Shown piece by piece: positions 9,840-19,436 of a stretch of 64,000 bases of DNA. How positions within the stretch are numbered: position 1 is the first letter of the stretch; every line of letters starts with the position of its first letter. The notes under the pieces were generated by a model. The model searched no databases. It had not been told where the DNA came from and saw nothing but the letters and a program-made list of their open reading frames with translations. The stretch covers positions 1 to 64,000 of the forward strand of contig JAHDQS010000003.1 of assembly GCA_018433675.1 (NCBI GenBank). Reading direction: 5' to 3'. Origin of the DNA: Clostridia bacterium. Its GTDB lineage: Bacteria > Bacillota > Peptococcia > DRI-13 > SM3-B62. Made by a program: the position numbers and the translations under genes.

Positions 9840-10793
9840 TTAGTTCCTGCTGACCCGAGTCAGGCCGGAACAGGGAATAAATTTCACTCCCTTTTGCTCC
9901 AAATAATCAAGCACAAGGTTCATTCCCAAAGAATCACTTGCCATATGCCCGGCGATAATGACATTGACGTGGTTTTTCTCAGCAGCCTTCCTATTTTTCT
10001 CGCTGATATGCATACCTACAACTGTACCAACACCGGCAACCGAAAGCTTAAGAAAGGCGTCATCCGGTCCCCCGGTCCCTCCGGTCATATCAACGAAAAT
10101 TTTTCCGGCCCGCCTTTTCTCAGAACCTACCACGATCTTCGGACCCGAACCGGTTTCCATTGCCCTTTGGTATTCAGGGATTTTCCTTAATATCTCTACA
10201 ACATCACCCAGAGTTTCGGGCGCTTTTTCTTCAAATACATGTGTCAGGAAAGTATTGACCATATTATCGGCGGGCGTATGAACGCACATCAAGGGAAATC
10301 CCAACAACCGAGCGGCATCGACAGCACGGTTATGATTAAGCGGCATCAGGTTTCGTTCAACCTCGCTGATTCGCGAAGTAAGAATACCTTCCGCTACGTT
10401 TATCGGAATACCCATCCCTGCCAGAATGTCCTCCTGCATATGCATAACCCGGTGCAAAGCAGCCAGAGCTTTACCCTCAGGATGGTGAGACAACACCAAG
10501 TCTATCTTTTCCCCCTTTTCTCGCAAACGATCGGCCAGGACAATTTCAGGGGCTTCCATGTCAATCCCTACCAGTACGCTTGATACCTCTTGCTCGGGAT
10601 CTCCATTTAGAATACGCGTATCATTATATGGATTGGTCAGCCTTTCAAGATCAAAAAATTTCTTTTCCTCATTCTTCAGTTCTTCATATTGTTCTTTCGT
10701 CAACTCAAGGGTCCGCGTCACTTCTTCGAAGGGGCGAGGATCATTCTTTCTGCCCAGTTCTACTACCGTACGGTAAAGATCTATTAGCTTCAT
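9840..10793 (-). CDS. NIF3-like family protein
   Basis: This 317-residue protein belongs to the NIF3/DUF34 group, conserved metal-binding proteins of uncertain biochemical role. Supporting residues are LVLSHHPEG (His pair), the GHMASD segment near the C-terminus and an acidic VDMTGGTGG stretch. The ATG at 10793 is preferred because GGAGGT lies six bases upstream; a longer in-frame start at 10832 has no such site and would run into zapA. It follows zapA by 19 bp and belongs to the pheST operon by position. The frequent neighbourhood of such genes with housekeeping operons does not reveal function. Confidence 0.8.
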   Translation of the reverse strand: MKLIDLYRTVVELGRKNDPRPFEEVTRTLELTKEQYEELKNEEKKFFDLERLTNPYNDTRILNGDPEQEVSSVLVGIDMEAPEIVLADRLREKGEKIDLVLSHHPEGKALAALHRVMHMQEDILAGMGIPINVAEGILTSRISEVERNLMPLNHNRAVDAARLLGFPLMCVHTPADNMVNTFLTHVFEEKAPETLGDVVEILRKIPEYQRAMETGSGPKIVVGSEKRRAGKIFVDMTGGTGGPDDAFLKLSVAGVGTVVGMHISEKNRKAAEKNHVNVIIAGHMASDSLGMNLVLDYLEQKGVKFIPCSGLTRVSRN

Positions 10794-10812
10794 CGATTGA
10801 CCTCCAAAATAT

Positions 10813-11079
10813 TTAATTATTTTTATCCTCATCCAACAGCTTGATTAAGGCTTCATAATCCTCCCGTAAGCGAAACAATTCGTCAGTGATATTAACGGCC
10901 GATAAAACAGCGACTTTACTAAGCGGAAGGTGTGGATTTCTCATTTCCATTTGCCTCATTTTCTCATCAACAAAGGCAGCAACCCTTTCGATATGACGGG
11001 GAGCAGCATTCCCTTTAATAGTGTACTCGTCATGGTGGATCTTTACCTTGACCCGGTTAACTTTCTCCTTCGCGCTCAT
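10813..11079 (-). CDS. zapA: cell division protein ZapA
   Basis: This 88-residue ZapA stabilises and bundles FtsZ polymers at the division site. The N-terminal globular part contains the family pattern VKIHHDEYTIKGNA. The C-terminal half is a helical coiled coil ending in DEDKNN. The start at 11079 has GGAGGAGG upstream and lies 22 bp after pheT. A longer frame from 11127 would overlap pheT and lacks family similarity. The order pheT-zapA is common in Firmicutes, which supports the call despite the small size. Confidence 0.9.
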   Translation of the reverse strand: MSAKEKVNRVKVKIHHDEYTIKGNAAPRHIERVAAFVDEKMRQMEMRNPHLPLSKVAVLSAVNITDELFRLREDYEALIKLLDEDKNN

Positions 11080-11101
11080 ACCAAACCCTCCTCCGAAAGT
11101 T

Positions 11102-13525
11102 TCATGCTTTCCTGATCGAAGCTCCAAAAGCCTTGCTCAGAGCTAAAAGAATGTTTTCATGCAACACATTTACTTCTTCGTCCGTTAAGGTCTTATCTTC
11201 GGCCTGCCAGGTCAAGGAAAACGCCAAACTCTTATACCCCTCTTTTACCTGTTTTCCTTGGTAAAGGTCAAATAACCCGATGCTGTGCAAAAGCTTGCCC
11301 CCAGCCTCCGTGATAATCCTGGCAACCTCCGCCGCCTCCGCCGTTTCGGGCACAAGCAAAGCAAGATCGCGAACTACAGCCGGGTATTTAGCTATGGGCT
11401 GATACCTCATGCTTTTCGCAGCTTCCTCAACCAAAAGACCGATTTCTATTTCCATAACAATCGTCCTTTGCTCCAGGGAATAATTGTCCATAACCTCGGG
11501 GTGAACCTCTCCTATATATCCTACTTCCCGCCCGTTAAGCATTACCAGCGCCCCCCGATTAGGATGGAGCCAAGAAAGCTCTTTAACAGGACGATAAACC
11601 TGGCAGGTGATGCCTAACCCTGCGAGAAGGTTTTCCAGTATCCCTTTAAGATAATAGAAGTCATATCCCTTTTCACTTTCCAGCCAAGTTTTTTCTCTTT
11701 TACCGGTGACTGCCGCGCCCAAGACCCATTTTTCCTCAGGAAGGGAGTCAGTGCCGGGCAGATAAACCTTGCCGATTTCACTGAACCGGAGGTTTTTGTT
11801 CTGTTTATGCAGATTCTTTCTTATCGTGTCCAAAAGCCCCGGCAGCAATGTTGTCCGCATAGCTTTTTGTTCCTCAGACAAGGGGTTCTTTAACAACACC
11901 GCCTTGCGAAGATGATGCCCTTCAGACAGCCTCATCATATCAAAGTTACGCGGATTAATAAAGCTGTAATTAATAATATCGTACATGCCTGCGGCCAGCA
12001 TTATCCTGCTGATATCACGACGCACGAGCTGCTCTTTTGATTTCGAACCCTGTGTAGTTTCGCCGCAAGGCAGAGTCGTCGGTATTTTATCATAACCATA
12101 AAGCCTTGCAACTTCCTCAATCAAATCGACCTCCGCTACCAAATCGCAGCGATAGGAAGGCGGTATAACCTGCCACTTGCCATCTTCCTTGTTTAGTGTT
12201 GTGATCCTCAACGCAGAAAGTATCCCGTCAACTTTCTCTTCCGCTATCTTTGTACCCAATAACCCGTTTATCCTCGCCAGCCTCAACTCGATAGGCCTTC
12301 TCTCCTGTTTAACAGGATAACAGTCAACATTGCCTTCAACAGCCTCTCCGGCACCCAACTCAACCAACAGCTCTACTGCCCGGTCGGCAACAGAACTGAG
12401 CTGCTCTACCTCAATACCTTTTTCAAAGCGCAACGACGCTTCCGAACGCAAACCCAGGGCATGAGATGTTCTCCTGATATTAGAACCCTTAAAGGCTGCC
12501 GCCTCCAGCAAAATGTTCACAGTTTTATCCGTAATTTCCGTTTCCAGCCCGCCCATCACACCTGCCAAAGCAACAGCCCTTTCGGCATCGGCAATGACGA
12601 GCATCTCCGCTGTCATAACCCGTTTCTGACCGTCCAGGGTCACTAATTCTTCGCCCTCAACAGCCCGGCGGACAATGATGCGGTTTTCCTTCAAAGTATC
12701 GTAATCGAAAGCATGCAGCGGCTGCCCCGTTTCCATCATGACATAATTTGTTACATCCACAATGTTATTAATCGGCCTAATCCCCGATGCTGTCAAACGT
12801 TGTTGCAACCACAAGGGTGAAGGCGCCGACTTGATGTTTTTTACTACTCTGGCCACATACCTTGAACAGAGTTCAGTATCCAGTATATCCACCGCAGCCA
12901 GCTTCCCACATTCACCGCCCTCTTTACTCTCCGCAACAGTGGCCATTTTTAAAGCCCCTCCTGTCAACGCCGCTACCTCTCGGGCCACATTATTCATACC
13001 CAGACAATCGGCGCGATTAGGGGTCAGTTCAAGTTCCAACACGATATCATCCCATCCCAGGGCAGCAGCAATATCGCATCCTACCTCCACTTCTTGCGGC
13101 AGAATGTATATACCGTCCTCCTGCTCAGGCAGCATTTCATTATCCTCAATTCCCATTTCTCCGGGCGAACACAGCATCCCCTCGGAAACAATGCCCCTCA
13201 GTTTTGTTTCCTCTATTCTTTTCCCTCCTGCCAACAGAGCTCCACAGACCGCGACAGGAACCTTCTGACCCGGCTCTACATTTGTAGCCCCGGTCACTAT
13301 TTCAAGCATATCTTCTCCGATATCGACACGACAAATACACAGCTTGTCGGCCTGAGGATGAGGAATGATTTCTTTGATTAGTCCTACAAGGACTCCTTTA
13401 ATATCTTTCTTTAAATACTCTATATTCCCGACCTCCACGCCGGACATTGTTATTTTATCCGCCAGTTCCTCAGGACTCATCTTGATTTCTACTAATTCAT
13501 TTAACCATTTCCAGGATACACGCAT
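11102..13525 (-). CDS. pheT: phenylalanyl-tRNA synthetase beta subunit
   Basis: This 807-residue beta chain forms the alpha2-beta2 synthetase that charges tRNA-Phe. In order it shows the tRNA-binding (EMAP-like) domain after an N-terminal MRVSWKWLNELVEI, then the B3/B4 editing region with ELTPNRADCLGMNNVAREVAA. The B5 domain and catalytic-like core (RRDISRIMLAAGMYDIINYS) follow. A C-terminal ferredoxin-fold anticodon-binding domain with KYPAVVRDLALLV ends the protein. Length is normal. It starts 11 bp after pheS and is co-transcribed under the pheS T-box. Confidence 0.97.
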   Translation of the reverse strand: MRVSWKWLNELVEIKMSPEELADKITMSGVEVGNIEYLKKDIKGVLVGLIKEIIPHPQADKLCICRVDIGEDMLEIVTGATNVEPGQKVPVAVCGALLAGGKRIEETKLRGIVSEGMLCSPGEMGIEDNEMLPEQEDGIYILPQEVEVGCDIAAALGWDDIVLELELTPNRADCLGMNNVAREVAALTGGALKMATVAESKEGGECGKLAAVDILDTELCSRYVARVVKNIKSAPSPLWLQQRLTASGIRPINNIVDVTNYVMMETGQPLHAFDYDTLKENRIIVRRAVEGEELVTLDGQKRVMTAEMLVIADAERAVALAGVMGGLETEITDKTVNILLEAAAFKGSNIRRTSHALGLRSEASLRFEKGIEVEQLSSVADRAVELLVELGAGEAVEGNVDCYPVKQERRPIELRLARINGLLGTKIAEEKVDGILSALRITTLNKEDGKWQVIPPSYRCDLVAEVDLIEEVARLYGYDKIPTTLPCGETTQGSKSKEQLVRRDISRIMLAAGMYDIINYSFINPRNFDMMRLSEGHHLRKAVLLKNPLSEEQKAMRTTLLPGLLDTIRKNLHKQNKNLRFSEIGKVYLPGTDSLPEEKWVLGAAVTGKREKTWLESEKGYDFYYLKGILENLLAGLGITCQVYRPVKELSWLHPNRGALVMLNGREVGYIGEVHPEVMDNYSLEQRTIVMEIEIGLLVEEAAKSMRYQPIAKYPAVVRDLALLVPETAEAAEVARIITEAGGKLLHSIGLFDLYQGKQVKEGYKSLAFSLTWQAEDKTLTDEEVNVLHENILLALSKAFGASIRKA

Positions 13526-13536
13526 CTAATTACCTC

Positions 13537-14559
13537 CTAAAACTGACTTAACAGCCTAACATCATTTTCAAACAACAGTCTCAAATCATCTAAGCCATAC
13601 TTCAGCATGGCAATCCTTTCTACACCCATACCGAAAGCAAACCCACTGACTTCTTCCGGGTCGTATCCACTCATCCTTAAGACATTGGGATGGACCATAC
13701 CGGAGCCTAATATTTCTAACCAACCGGTATATGAACACGTCCGGCAACCTTTCCCACCGCAAATGATACAAGAGATATCTACCTCCGCACTGGGCTCGGT
13801 AAAGGGAAAGAAGCTGGGCCGCAAACGAATGAGACGGTCTTTCCCAAACATTTCCCGGGCAAAACTCAGCAGTGTTCCCTTTAAATCGCTAAATCTGATA
13901 TTCTTATCTACCACCAGTCCCTCCACTTGATGAAACATCGGTGAATGTGTGGCATCGTCATCACGACGGTAGACCTTACCGGGAGCAATGATTTTAATAG
14001 GCACCTGAGGCCTCATTTTTTCCATCGTCCTGGCCTGAACCGGGGAAGTCTGACTTCTCAAAAGCACCTCGGAGGTAATATAGAAGGAGTCTTGCATATC
14101 TCTGGCCGGATGATCTTTAGGAATATTCAGCGCCTCAAAATTATAATAATCGAGTTCTATCTCCGGACCTTCCTCAACCCTATAACCCATCCCCTGAAAA
14201 ATCTCTTCTATCCTATCAAATACAAGATTAAGAGGATGCCTTCTTCCCGTTTCATGTACACTACCGGGCAGAGTAACATCAATCTTCTCCTTTTCCATGC
14301 GGAATATAAGCTCTCGGGCCTTCAATTCCTCGGAAAATCGGTTGAATCCTTCTTCCAGGCTATCCCTTATTTCATTGGCCAGCTTGCCGATTGCGGGTCT
14401 TTCCTCTGCGGAAAGCTGTCCCATACCCCGCAGTATTTTCGTCAGTTCGCCCTTTTTACCCATGTACTTGATTCTCAAATCTTGCAGTTCACCGACAAAA
14501 GAGCACTGTCGCAGTTCATTTTCCGCTTTTTCTTTTAACATCTTTAGTTCTTCTCGCAT
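13537..14559 (-). CDS. pheS: phenylalanyl-tRNA synthetase alpha subunit
   Basis: This 340-residue alpha chain has an N-terminal coiled coil and then the class II catalytic core. Motifs visible include [25 protein letters not shown], the TSPVQARTM segment and motif 3 [17 protein letters not shown]. Two tandem ATGs (14562 and 14559) follow AGGAGG; the second has the better spacing of six. An upstream in-frame extension to 14631 is rejected because it runs through the T-box terminator. Expression is expected to respond to uncharged tRNA-Phe. Confidence 0.97.
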   Translation of the reverse strand: MREELKMLKEKAENELRQCSFVGELQDLRIKYMGKKGELTKILRGMGQLSAEERPAIGKLANEIRDSLEEGFNRFSEELKARELIFRMEKEKIDVTLPGSVHETGRRHPLNLVFDRIEEIFQGMGYRVEEGPEIELDYYNFEALNIPKDHPARDMQDSFYITSEVLLRSQTSPVQARTMEKMRPQVPIKIIAPGKVYRRDDDATHSPMFHQVEGLVVDKNIRFSDLKGTLLSFAREMFGKDRLIRLRPSFFPFTEPSAEVDISCIICGGKGCRTCSYTGWLEILGSGMVHPNVLRMSGYDPEEVSGFAFGMGVERIAMLKYGLDDLRLLFENDVRLLSQF

Positions 14560-14579
14560 CATTGTCCTCCTTTTCAACA

Positions 14580-14848
14580 AAAAAAAGCCTTCGTCACCCC
14601 ACAGGGACGAAAGCATATTCCGCGGTACCACCCTAATTAATCCACATTCTGGATTCTCTCACAGCCTGTAACGAAGGCCAACCGGCAAGTCCTACTCTTT
14701 TTATCTCATTTCAGTCTTGCAACTCCCGGATGAAGTATCTTTTCGTCGTCTTAATGAGGCTTTCAGTCCCGACCTCATTCCCTGTTTAAGACGGCTAAAG
14801 GATTTCCGTTCATCGTCATTACCCACACTATTGCTTCTCTTTTAGGGG
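14580..14848 (-). promoter_or_regulatory. T-box leader of pheST
   Basis: The core antiterminator sequence AGGGTGGTACCGCGG lies on the minus strand at 14620-14634. A terminator follows, with its stem around GCTTTCGTCCC and GGTGACGAAGGC and a T8 run at 14580-14587. Upstream the strand can form a long stem I. A UUC triplet at 14732-14734 is a candidate phenylalanine specifier. The geometry of the specifier loop is not classical, so that assignment is tentative. Uncharged tRNA-Phe is expected to stabilise the antiterminator and allow pheST transcription. Confidence 0.92.
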
Positions 14849-14849
14849 A

Positions 14850-14879
14850 ATTATACCATATCACCTACACTGCTAGCAA
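14850..14879 (-). promoter_or_regulatory. promoter of the pheST T-box transcript
   Basis: On the minus strand TTGCTA (14874-14879) and TATAAT (14850-14855) are 18 bp apart, just upstream of the T-box leader. The -35 overlaps the 3' end of the rRNA methyltransferase gene. Confidence 0.6.
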
Positions 14880-15700
14880 GAGCCGCCCTGCCTTAAAATT
14901 TCATAGATAACAATACTCCCTGCTACAGCAGCATTTAGCGATTCCGCACCCTGTAAAAGCGGTATTCTTACCCTCTTGTCAACCGTTTCAGGCATCACGG
15001 TTTTTAAGCCTTCTCCTTCACTCCCCACAATAACCGCAACCTTCTCCTCATACGTGCAAGAATAATACTCCTGTTCACCTGCCAGGTCACAGGCTACAAG
15101 CTGGTAAGCTTGATCCCTGCACCATTCCCGGACCTCCGGCCAGTTTACACCGGTAATCAGCGGCACATGAAAAATACCGCCCATCGTCGAACGCACACAC
15201 TTCCCGTTCCAGGGATCCACTGTTGCGGGCAGGCAAATAACAGCTGCAACACCGGCCGCCCAGGAGGTGCGTATCAACGTCCCAAGGTTCCCGGGGTCAC
15301 TGATTCCATCGACTATTAATAGGAACCTTCTCTTTGTTGTCTGTTCGAACACGGATAGGCTGGCACCTTTCTTATCAACAACAGCAACCACACCCTGAGG
15401 TGTCTTTGTTTCAGCAAGTTCCCTCATCACGGGACTTTCAACCTTACAACAGCATTCCTGTCCTTTCACCGTTTCATAGAGCTCAAGCTGTCGCAGTAAC
15501 TGCCTACCACGCTCCGATAGTTCCAACGATTCATCGTAGAATACCTCTTTGATTTTTTCGGCCTTCAAAGCCTCCTCAGTAAGCCTGATCCCCTCAACAA
15601 GATATTCCTGGGCAGAATAACGGTACTTTTTCATTCTCAGTTTTTTAGCTTCCTTAATTGCCCGGTTATGAGCCGAACTGATGCTTTTCAAAGATCTCAC
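14873..15700 (-). CDS. TrmH/SpoU-family RNA 2'-O-methyltransferase (YsgA type)
   Basis: This 275-residue SPOUT methyltransferase uses S-adenosylmethionine to methylate a ribose 2'-OH, most likely on 23S rRNA. A short N-terminal substrate-binding domain (KKYRYSAQEYLVEGIRL) precedes the knotted catalytic domain. That domain carries DGISDPGNLGTLIRT (motif 1), VGSEGEGL (motif 2) and IPLLQGAESLNAAVA (motif 3). It sits between rplT and pheS, the position of ysgA in Bacillus, which supports orthology. A terminator separates it from rplT. The target nucleotide is not decidable from sequence. Confidence 0.92.
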   Translation of the reverse strand: MRSLKSISSAHNRAIKEAKKLRMKKYRYSAQEYLVEGIRLTEEALKAEKIKEVFYDESLELSERGRQLLRQLELYETVKGQECCCKVESPVMRELAETKTPQGVVAVVDKKGASLSVFEQTTKRRFLLIVDGISDPGNLGTLIRTSWAAGVAAVICLPATVDPWNGKCVRSTMGGIFHVPLITGVNWPEVREWCRDQAYQLVACDLAGEQEYYSCTYEEKVAVIVGSEGEGLKTVMPETVDKRVRIPLLQGAESLNAAVAGSIVIYEILRQGGSC

Positions 15701-15735
15701 CCTTTTTCATTTATGAATGCTTGGCCCATAAGTAT

Positions 15736-15767
15736 CAAAAAGATGACCTCTTGACAGTCATCTTTTC
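15736..15767 (-). terminator. terminator of the infC-rpmI-rplT operon
   Basis: On the minus strand AAAAGATGAC and GTCATCTTTT pair around a nine-base loop and end in a T-run. It lies just after rplT. Confidence 0.85.
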
Positions 15768-15784
15768 AATACCTCAGTTGGTTC

Positions 15785-16138
15785 TTATTGATTTTCTTTT
15801 GCCACTGCTACTAACTGACTGAAAGCCTGCATATCATTCACGGCCAAATCTGCCAATATTTTGCGATTAACCGCCACATCGGCTTTTTTCAAGCCGTTGA
15901 TGAAGCGGGAGTAAGACATTCCGTTCATCCGGGTTGCAGCATTAATCCTGGTTATCCACAGTTTGCGGAAATCCCCTTTGCGTTTTTTCCGGTGGGCATA
16001 TGCATACGCAAGCGACTTCATAACCTGTTCATGAGCCGGCCTGTATAATTTGGATTTAGCCCCGCGGTAACCCTTGGCTAGTTTCAGTACTTTTTTATGT
16101 TTACGGTGAGCGGCAAACCCACCTTTTACCCTTGCCAT
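15785..16138 (-). CDS. rplT: 50S ribosomal protein L20
   Basis: This 117-residue L20 is an early-assembly protein that binds 23S rRNA. The basic N-terminal arm ([16 protein letters not shown]) and the conserved [17 protein letters not shown] segment are present. In Bacillus L20 also represses its own operon by binding the leader of infC; the leader here has matching architecture. It is the last gene of infC-rpmI-rplT and is followed by a terminator. Confidence 0.98.
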   Translation of the reverse strand: MARVKGGFAAHRKHKKVLKLAKGYRGAKSKLYRPAHEQVMKSLAYAYAHRKKRKGDFRKLWITRINAATRMNGMSYSRFINGLKKADVAVNRKILADLAVNDMQAFSQLVAVAKENQ

Positions 16139-16170
16139 AGTAATAACCTCCTCACGAGTCTCTTCAAACT

Positions 16171-16368
16171 CTACTTGTACGGTATTAGTTTTTTAACACG
16201 CTGAGCATCGGCAGCAGACATGATGGCTGCCTTCCTCAGGTTGCGCTTTCTTTTTGCCGACTTCTTTTCTAATATATGGCTCTTAAAGGCATGGTTTCTC
16301 TTAATTTTGCCACTCCCTGTAAGATTAAAGCGTTTTGCGGCACCACGATGGGTTTTCATTTTTGGCAT
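16171..16368 (-). CDS. rpmI: 50S ribosomal protein L35
   Basis: This 65-residue L35 is typical in length and very basic, with [14 protein letters not shown] at the N-terminus and [18 protein letters not shown] in the middle. It lies between infC (25 bp gap) and rplT (32 bp gap), the invariant order of the operon. Confidence 0.98.
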   Translation of the reverse strand: MPKMKTHRGAAKRFNLTGSGKIKRNHAFKSHILEKKSAKRKRNLRKAAIMSAADAQRVKKLIPYK

Positions 16369-16393
16369 GTGGTATACCCCCCTCCCTATTGTT

Positions 16394-16903
16394 CTACTTC
16401 GGTGATAGAATCATGGTCATATTTTTACCTTCTAATTTGGGATTTTTCTCTACTGTAGCCATATCTTTGACAACGGCAGCTACACGCGTCAACAACTCCC
16501 GACCGAGTTCCGGATGAGATAACTCTCTGCCTCTGAACATGATCGTGACCTTCACCTTATCACCGGCCTCAAGAAAGCGAATGGCATTTCTAGTTTTGAC
16601 ATTAAAATCATGATCTTCAATATTAGGCCGTAGCTTAACTTCCTTGACACTGATAATGTGCTGCTTTTTGCGAGCTTCTCTTTCCCGTTTGCTCTGTTCA
16701 TACTTGTATTTGCCAACATCCATGATTTTACACACGGGCGGCCGGGCATGAGGAGCAACCTCTACCATGTCCAGACCCCTTTCGGCCGCAATCTTAAGGG
16801 CCTCTTTGGGTGGAAGTACTCCCAGCTGTTCCCCTTTGTCATCGATCAAGCGTACCTCTTTGGCTCTTATCTCCTCATTAACCCTAAAATCATCCTTACT
16901 AAT
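16394..16903 (-). CDS. infC: translation initiation factor IF-3, ATT start
   Basis: This protein binds the 30S subunit, blocks premature subunit joining and checks the start codon. The frame opens at an ATT at 16903, placed seven to eight bases after GGAGGTG. Translation from it gives the conserved N-terminus with [15 protein letters not shown], and 169 residues in all. No ATG or GTG start is available upstream; starting at the TTG at 16849 would remove 18 conserved residues. ATT starts on infC are known in E. coli and Bacillus, where they allow IF-3 to limit its own synthesis. The N- and C-domains are both complete ([22 protein letters not shown] near the end). Confidence 0.95.
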   Translation of the reverse strand: MSKDDFRVNEEIRAKEVRLIDDKGEQLGVLPPKEALKIAAERGLDMVEVAPHARPPVCKIMDVGKYKYEQSKREREARKKQHIISVKEVKLRPNIEDHDFNVKTRNAIRFLEAGDKVKVTIMFRGRELSHPELGRELLTRVAAVVKDMATVEKNPKLEGKNMTMILSPK

Positions 16904-17097
16904 AAACCTTCACCTCCACACAATTTGAACTAAACCAATAAATAGAAAAAGCGGATGACACCATCCGCTTATAAATTCAATACTCCTTGATAAATCCGGG
17001 CAAACCCAGCCCATCAAAGTTTTTATTGAACCTAACAACTCAAGCGCCGTAAGGTGAGAAGCGGACGGCTTCTACTTAATATCTGTATTCCTGAAAC
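16904..17097 (-). promoter_or_regulatory. L20-type leader of infC with attenuator
   Basis: The transcribed region upstream of infC is about 190 nt. Its minus strand contains a GC-rich segment with CCGTCCGCTTCTCACC (about 17056-17071). It ends in an intrinsic terminator, where AAGCGGATGG and CATCCGCTT pair before a T-run (16944-16970). This layout matches the Bacillus leader in which L20 binding causes premature termination of infC-rpmI-rplT. Family assignment is by architecture and context, not by alignment. Confidence 0.75.
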
Positions 17098-17127
17098 AGT
17101 ATACCAGTTATGGCCTTACCCTGTCAA
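17098..17127 (-). promoter_or_regulatory. promoter of infC operon
   Basis: On the minus strand TTGACA (17122-17127) and TATACT (17098-17103) are 18 bp apart, directly downstream of the thrS stop codon. Confidence 0.8.
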
Positions 17128-17155
17128 CAAAAACCCGCGTTCTTGCGTTCTTTTT

Positions 17156-19060
17156 TTAAGCACGTGCTGCTATCTCCTGCAGCAGTTCTTGCTTAAACCC
17201 CGCAAAATCGACCATGCCTTTATCTCCTTCTCCCCTTTTACGCAGGGCAACATTCCTGTTTTCTTCTTCCTTATCACCGATAACGAGCATATATGGTATT
17301 TTCTCCAATTGTGCCTCTCTGATCTTATAGCCTATTTTTTCGTTACGCTTATCTATCTCCACTCTGACCCCATCTTTTGTTAATTCCCGAGTCAATTCAG
17401 CGGCGTAATCAAGTTGTCTCTGGGTTATGGGTAATATTTTCACCTGTACGGGTGCCAACCAGCAAGGAAATGCCCCGGCATAATGCTCCGTTAAAATGGC
17501 AATAAACCTTTCAATACTGCCGAAGGCTACCCGATGTACCATGACCGGACGATGCTTTTGCCCATCTTCTCCGACAAAGGTCAGGTCAAACTTTTCCGGC
17601 ATTTGGAAGTCCAATTGGATAGTCCCGCATTGCCACGTCCTGCCGATAGAATCTCTGAGGTGAAAGTCGATCTTAGGACCATAAAAAGCACCGTCCCCCG
17701 GATTAATTTTGTAAACCATTCCCTTTTCCTGCAGGGCCTGCTCCAAGGCCGCTGTGGCCGCTTCCCAATCCTCATCGGAACCCATGGCCTTTTCCGGTTT
17801 AGTGGATAATTCCACATGGTATTCAAATCCAAACAGTCTATACACCGAATCCACCAGGTCAATTACACCCTTTATTTCCTCTGTCATCTGCTCCCTAAGC
17901 ATATAAATATGGGCATCGTCTTGAGTAAAGCTACGGACACGCATCAGACCGTGCAAAGCTCCGGACAACTCATGCCTATGCACAAGTCCCAATTCAGCCG
18001 TACGAATCGGGAAATCTCGATAGCTGTGCAGCTCAGCGTTATATACCAGCATGCTTCCCGGACAGTTCATGGGCTTAATGGCATAATCCTCTTCATCAAT
18101 AATCGTCGTGTACATATTCTCGCGGTAATGGTGCCAGTGCCCCGAACGCTCCCACAGTTGGCGGTTCAAGATAATAGGTGTTTTTATTTCCTGGTACCCC
18201 CATTGTTGGTGAATCAAGCGCCAATAGCTTTCCAATTCGTTACGGATAACCATGCCCTTCGGAAAGAAAAAGGGAAATCCGGGACCTTCCTCCAACAACG
18301 TGAACAGCTTCAATTCTTGCCCCAACTTACGATGATCACGTTTTTTTGCTTCTTCAATACGGAAAATATACTCATCCAGCTCGGATTTCTTAGTAAAGGA
18401 GGTCCCGTATACCCGCTGCAGCATTTTATTCTTTTCACTGCCACGCCAATACGCCCCCGCCAGGCTCAAAAGCTTAACTGCCTTGACCTTCCCTGTGCTG
18501 GGAAGGTGCGGACCGGCACACAAGTCGATAAACTCACCTTGCTTGTACAAAGAAATTTCCGCGTCCTCAGGCAAATCATTAATCAGTTCCACCTTGTAGT
18601 CTTCTTTCTTGTCAGAAAAGAATTCTATGGCCTGTTCCCTCGCCATGGTCTGCCTTTCCAATGGCAAATCTTCTTTGATGATTTTCCTCATCTCTTCTTC
18701 GATCTTCTCTAAATCAGCAGGTGTAAATTTATGTTCCGAATCAAAATCATAATAAAAGCCGTTCTCGATGGCCGGCCCTATCCCTAATTTTGTTCCGGGA
18801 TACAGTCGCAGCACCGCCTGGGCCAGAATATGTGAGCTTGTATGTCGAAAGACCTGCTGTCCCTCTTCGTCGGTAAAAGTAAATATTTCCAGCGCCCCAT
18901 CCTCTTCAACAGGCACCGACAAGTCAACCATGTTTCCATTAAACTTAGCCGCCAACGCGTTTTTCGCCAATCCTTTACTTATTCCCGCAGTGATTTCAAT
19001 AATTTGGGTCCCCACCGGGTACTCCACCGTTGAGCCGTCTTTCAAAGTTATTTTCACCAA
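17156..19060 (-). CDS. thrS: threonyl-tRNA synthetase
   Basis: This 634-residue enzyme charges tRNA-Thr. Domains in order are the N-terminal TGS domain, the editing domain with HTSSHILAQA and the later CAGPH, and the class II catalytic core with MNCPGSM, motif 2 (RSFTQDDAHIY) and motif 3. The C-terminal anticodon-binding domain has APVQVKILPI. The start is taken as TTG at 19060, nine bases after AGGAGG; a GTG directly after it is an alternative that changes one residue. It is preceded by a T-box leader with its own consensus promoter. Confidence 0.97.
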   Translation of the reverse strand: MVKITLKDGSTVEYPVGTQIIEITAGISKGLAKNALAAKFNGNMVDLSVPVEEDGALEIFTFTDEEGQQVFRHTSSHILAQAVLRLYPGTKLGIGPAIENGFYYDFDSEHKFTPADLEKIEEEMRKIIKEDLPLERQTMAREQAIEFFSDKKEDYKVELINDLPEDAEISLYKQGEFIDLCAGPHLPSTGKVKAVKLLSLAGAYWRGSEKNKMLQRVYGTSFTKKSELDEYIFRIEEAKKRDHRKLGQELKLFTLLEEGPGFPFFFPKGMVIRNELESYWRLIHQQWGYQEIKTPIILNRQLWERSGHWHHYRENMYTTIIDEEDYAIKPMNCPGSMLVYNAELHSYRDFPIRTAELGLVHRHELSGALHGLMRVRSFTQDDAHIYMLREQMTEEIKGVIDLVDSVYRLFGFEYHVELSTKPEKAMGSDEDWEAATAALEQALQEKGMVYKINPGDGAFYGPKIDFHLRDSIGRTWQCGTIQLDFQMPEKFDLTFVGEDGQKHRPVMVHRVAFGSIERFIAILTEHYAGAFPCWLAPVQVKILPITQRQLDYAAELTRELTKDGVRVEIDKRNEKIGYKIREAQLEKIPYMLVIGDKEEENRNVALRKRGEGDKGMVDFAGFKQELLQEIAARA

Positions 19061-19084
19061 AACCAGATGCCTCCTGTCCTCTTA

Positions 19085-19405
19085 ATAATTATCAGGCAAA
19101 CCCACCATAACACACAAAACCCCGTCCCTTAGGGACGAGGCTAATAACCCGCGGTTCCACCCTTCTTGAAAGAAATATTCAAACCAATTTCCTTCCTTCT
19201 CAAACCCGTTAACGCCGGTCTACGCCTTTTTTTACTCGTTTGCAAACAAACAATATGTTTCCTTTCAAAAAAGAAGCTCCCGGGTGGTTTTACCGCACTC
19301 TTTCCCAGTCGTACTCTCAGCCAAAGGTACGCCTCTCTGTGAGAAAACCTTATCAGCGCGGTGAATTGTCCCGTTCATAGCCGATATATATACCGATTTA
19401 AAAAA
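19085..19405 (-). promoter_or_regulatory. T-box leader of thrS
   Basis: The minus strand carries GGGTGGAACCGCGGG at 19148-19162. A terminator follows with CCCGTCCCT/AGGGACGAGG pairing and a T-rich end (about 19115-19142). An ACC triplet in a purine-rich loop near 19283-19288 is a candidate threonine specifier. The gap between thrS and the upstream HTH gene is therefore filled by this regulatory RNA. Confidence 0.92.
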
Positions 19406-19434
19406 ATTATATGCTACGAAAGGACTGATGTCAA
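19406..19434 (-). promoter_or_regulatory. promoter of the thrS T-box transcript
   Basis: Perfect consensus on the minus strand: TTGACA (19429-19434), 17 bp spacer, TATAAT (19406-19411). It begins three bases after the stop of the upstream small HTH gene. Confidence 0.9.
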
Positions 19435-19436
19435 CC

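Noticed and set aside
13945-14538. Plus-strand frame of 197 codons
   Set aside because: Antisense to pheS; composition follows from the codon use of pheS.
14560-14631. Longer N-terminus for PheS
   Set aside because: The extension would be translated through the T-box terminator; a strong ribosome-binding site supports the inner ATG.
17816-18712. Long open frame of 298 codons on the plus strand
   Set aside because: It is entirely antisense to the conserved thrS gene, has no ribosome-binding site and resembles no protein.
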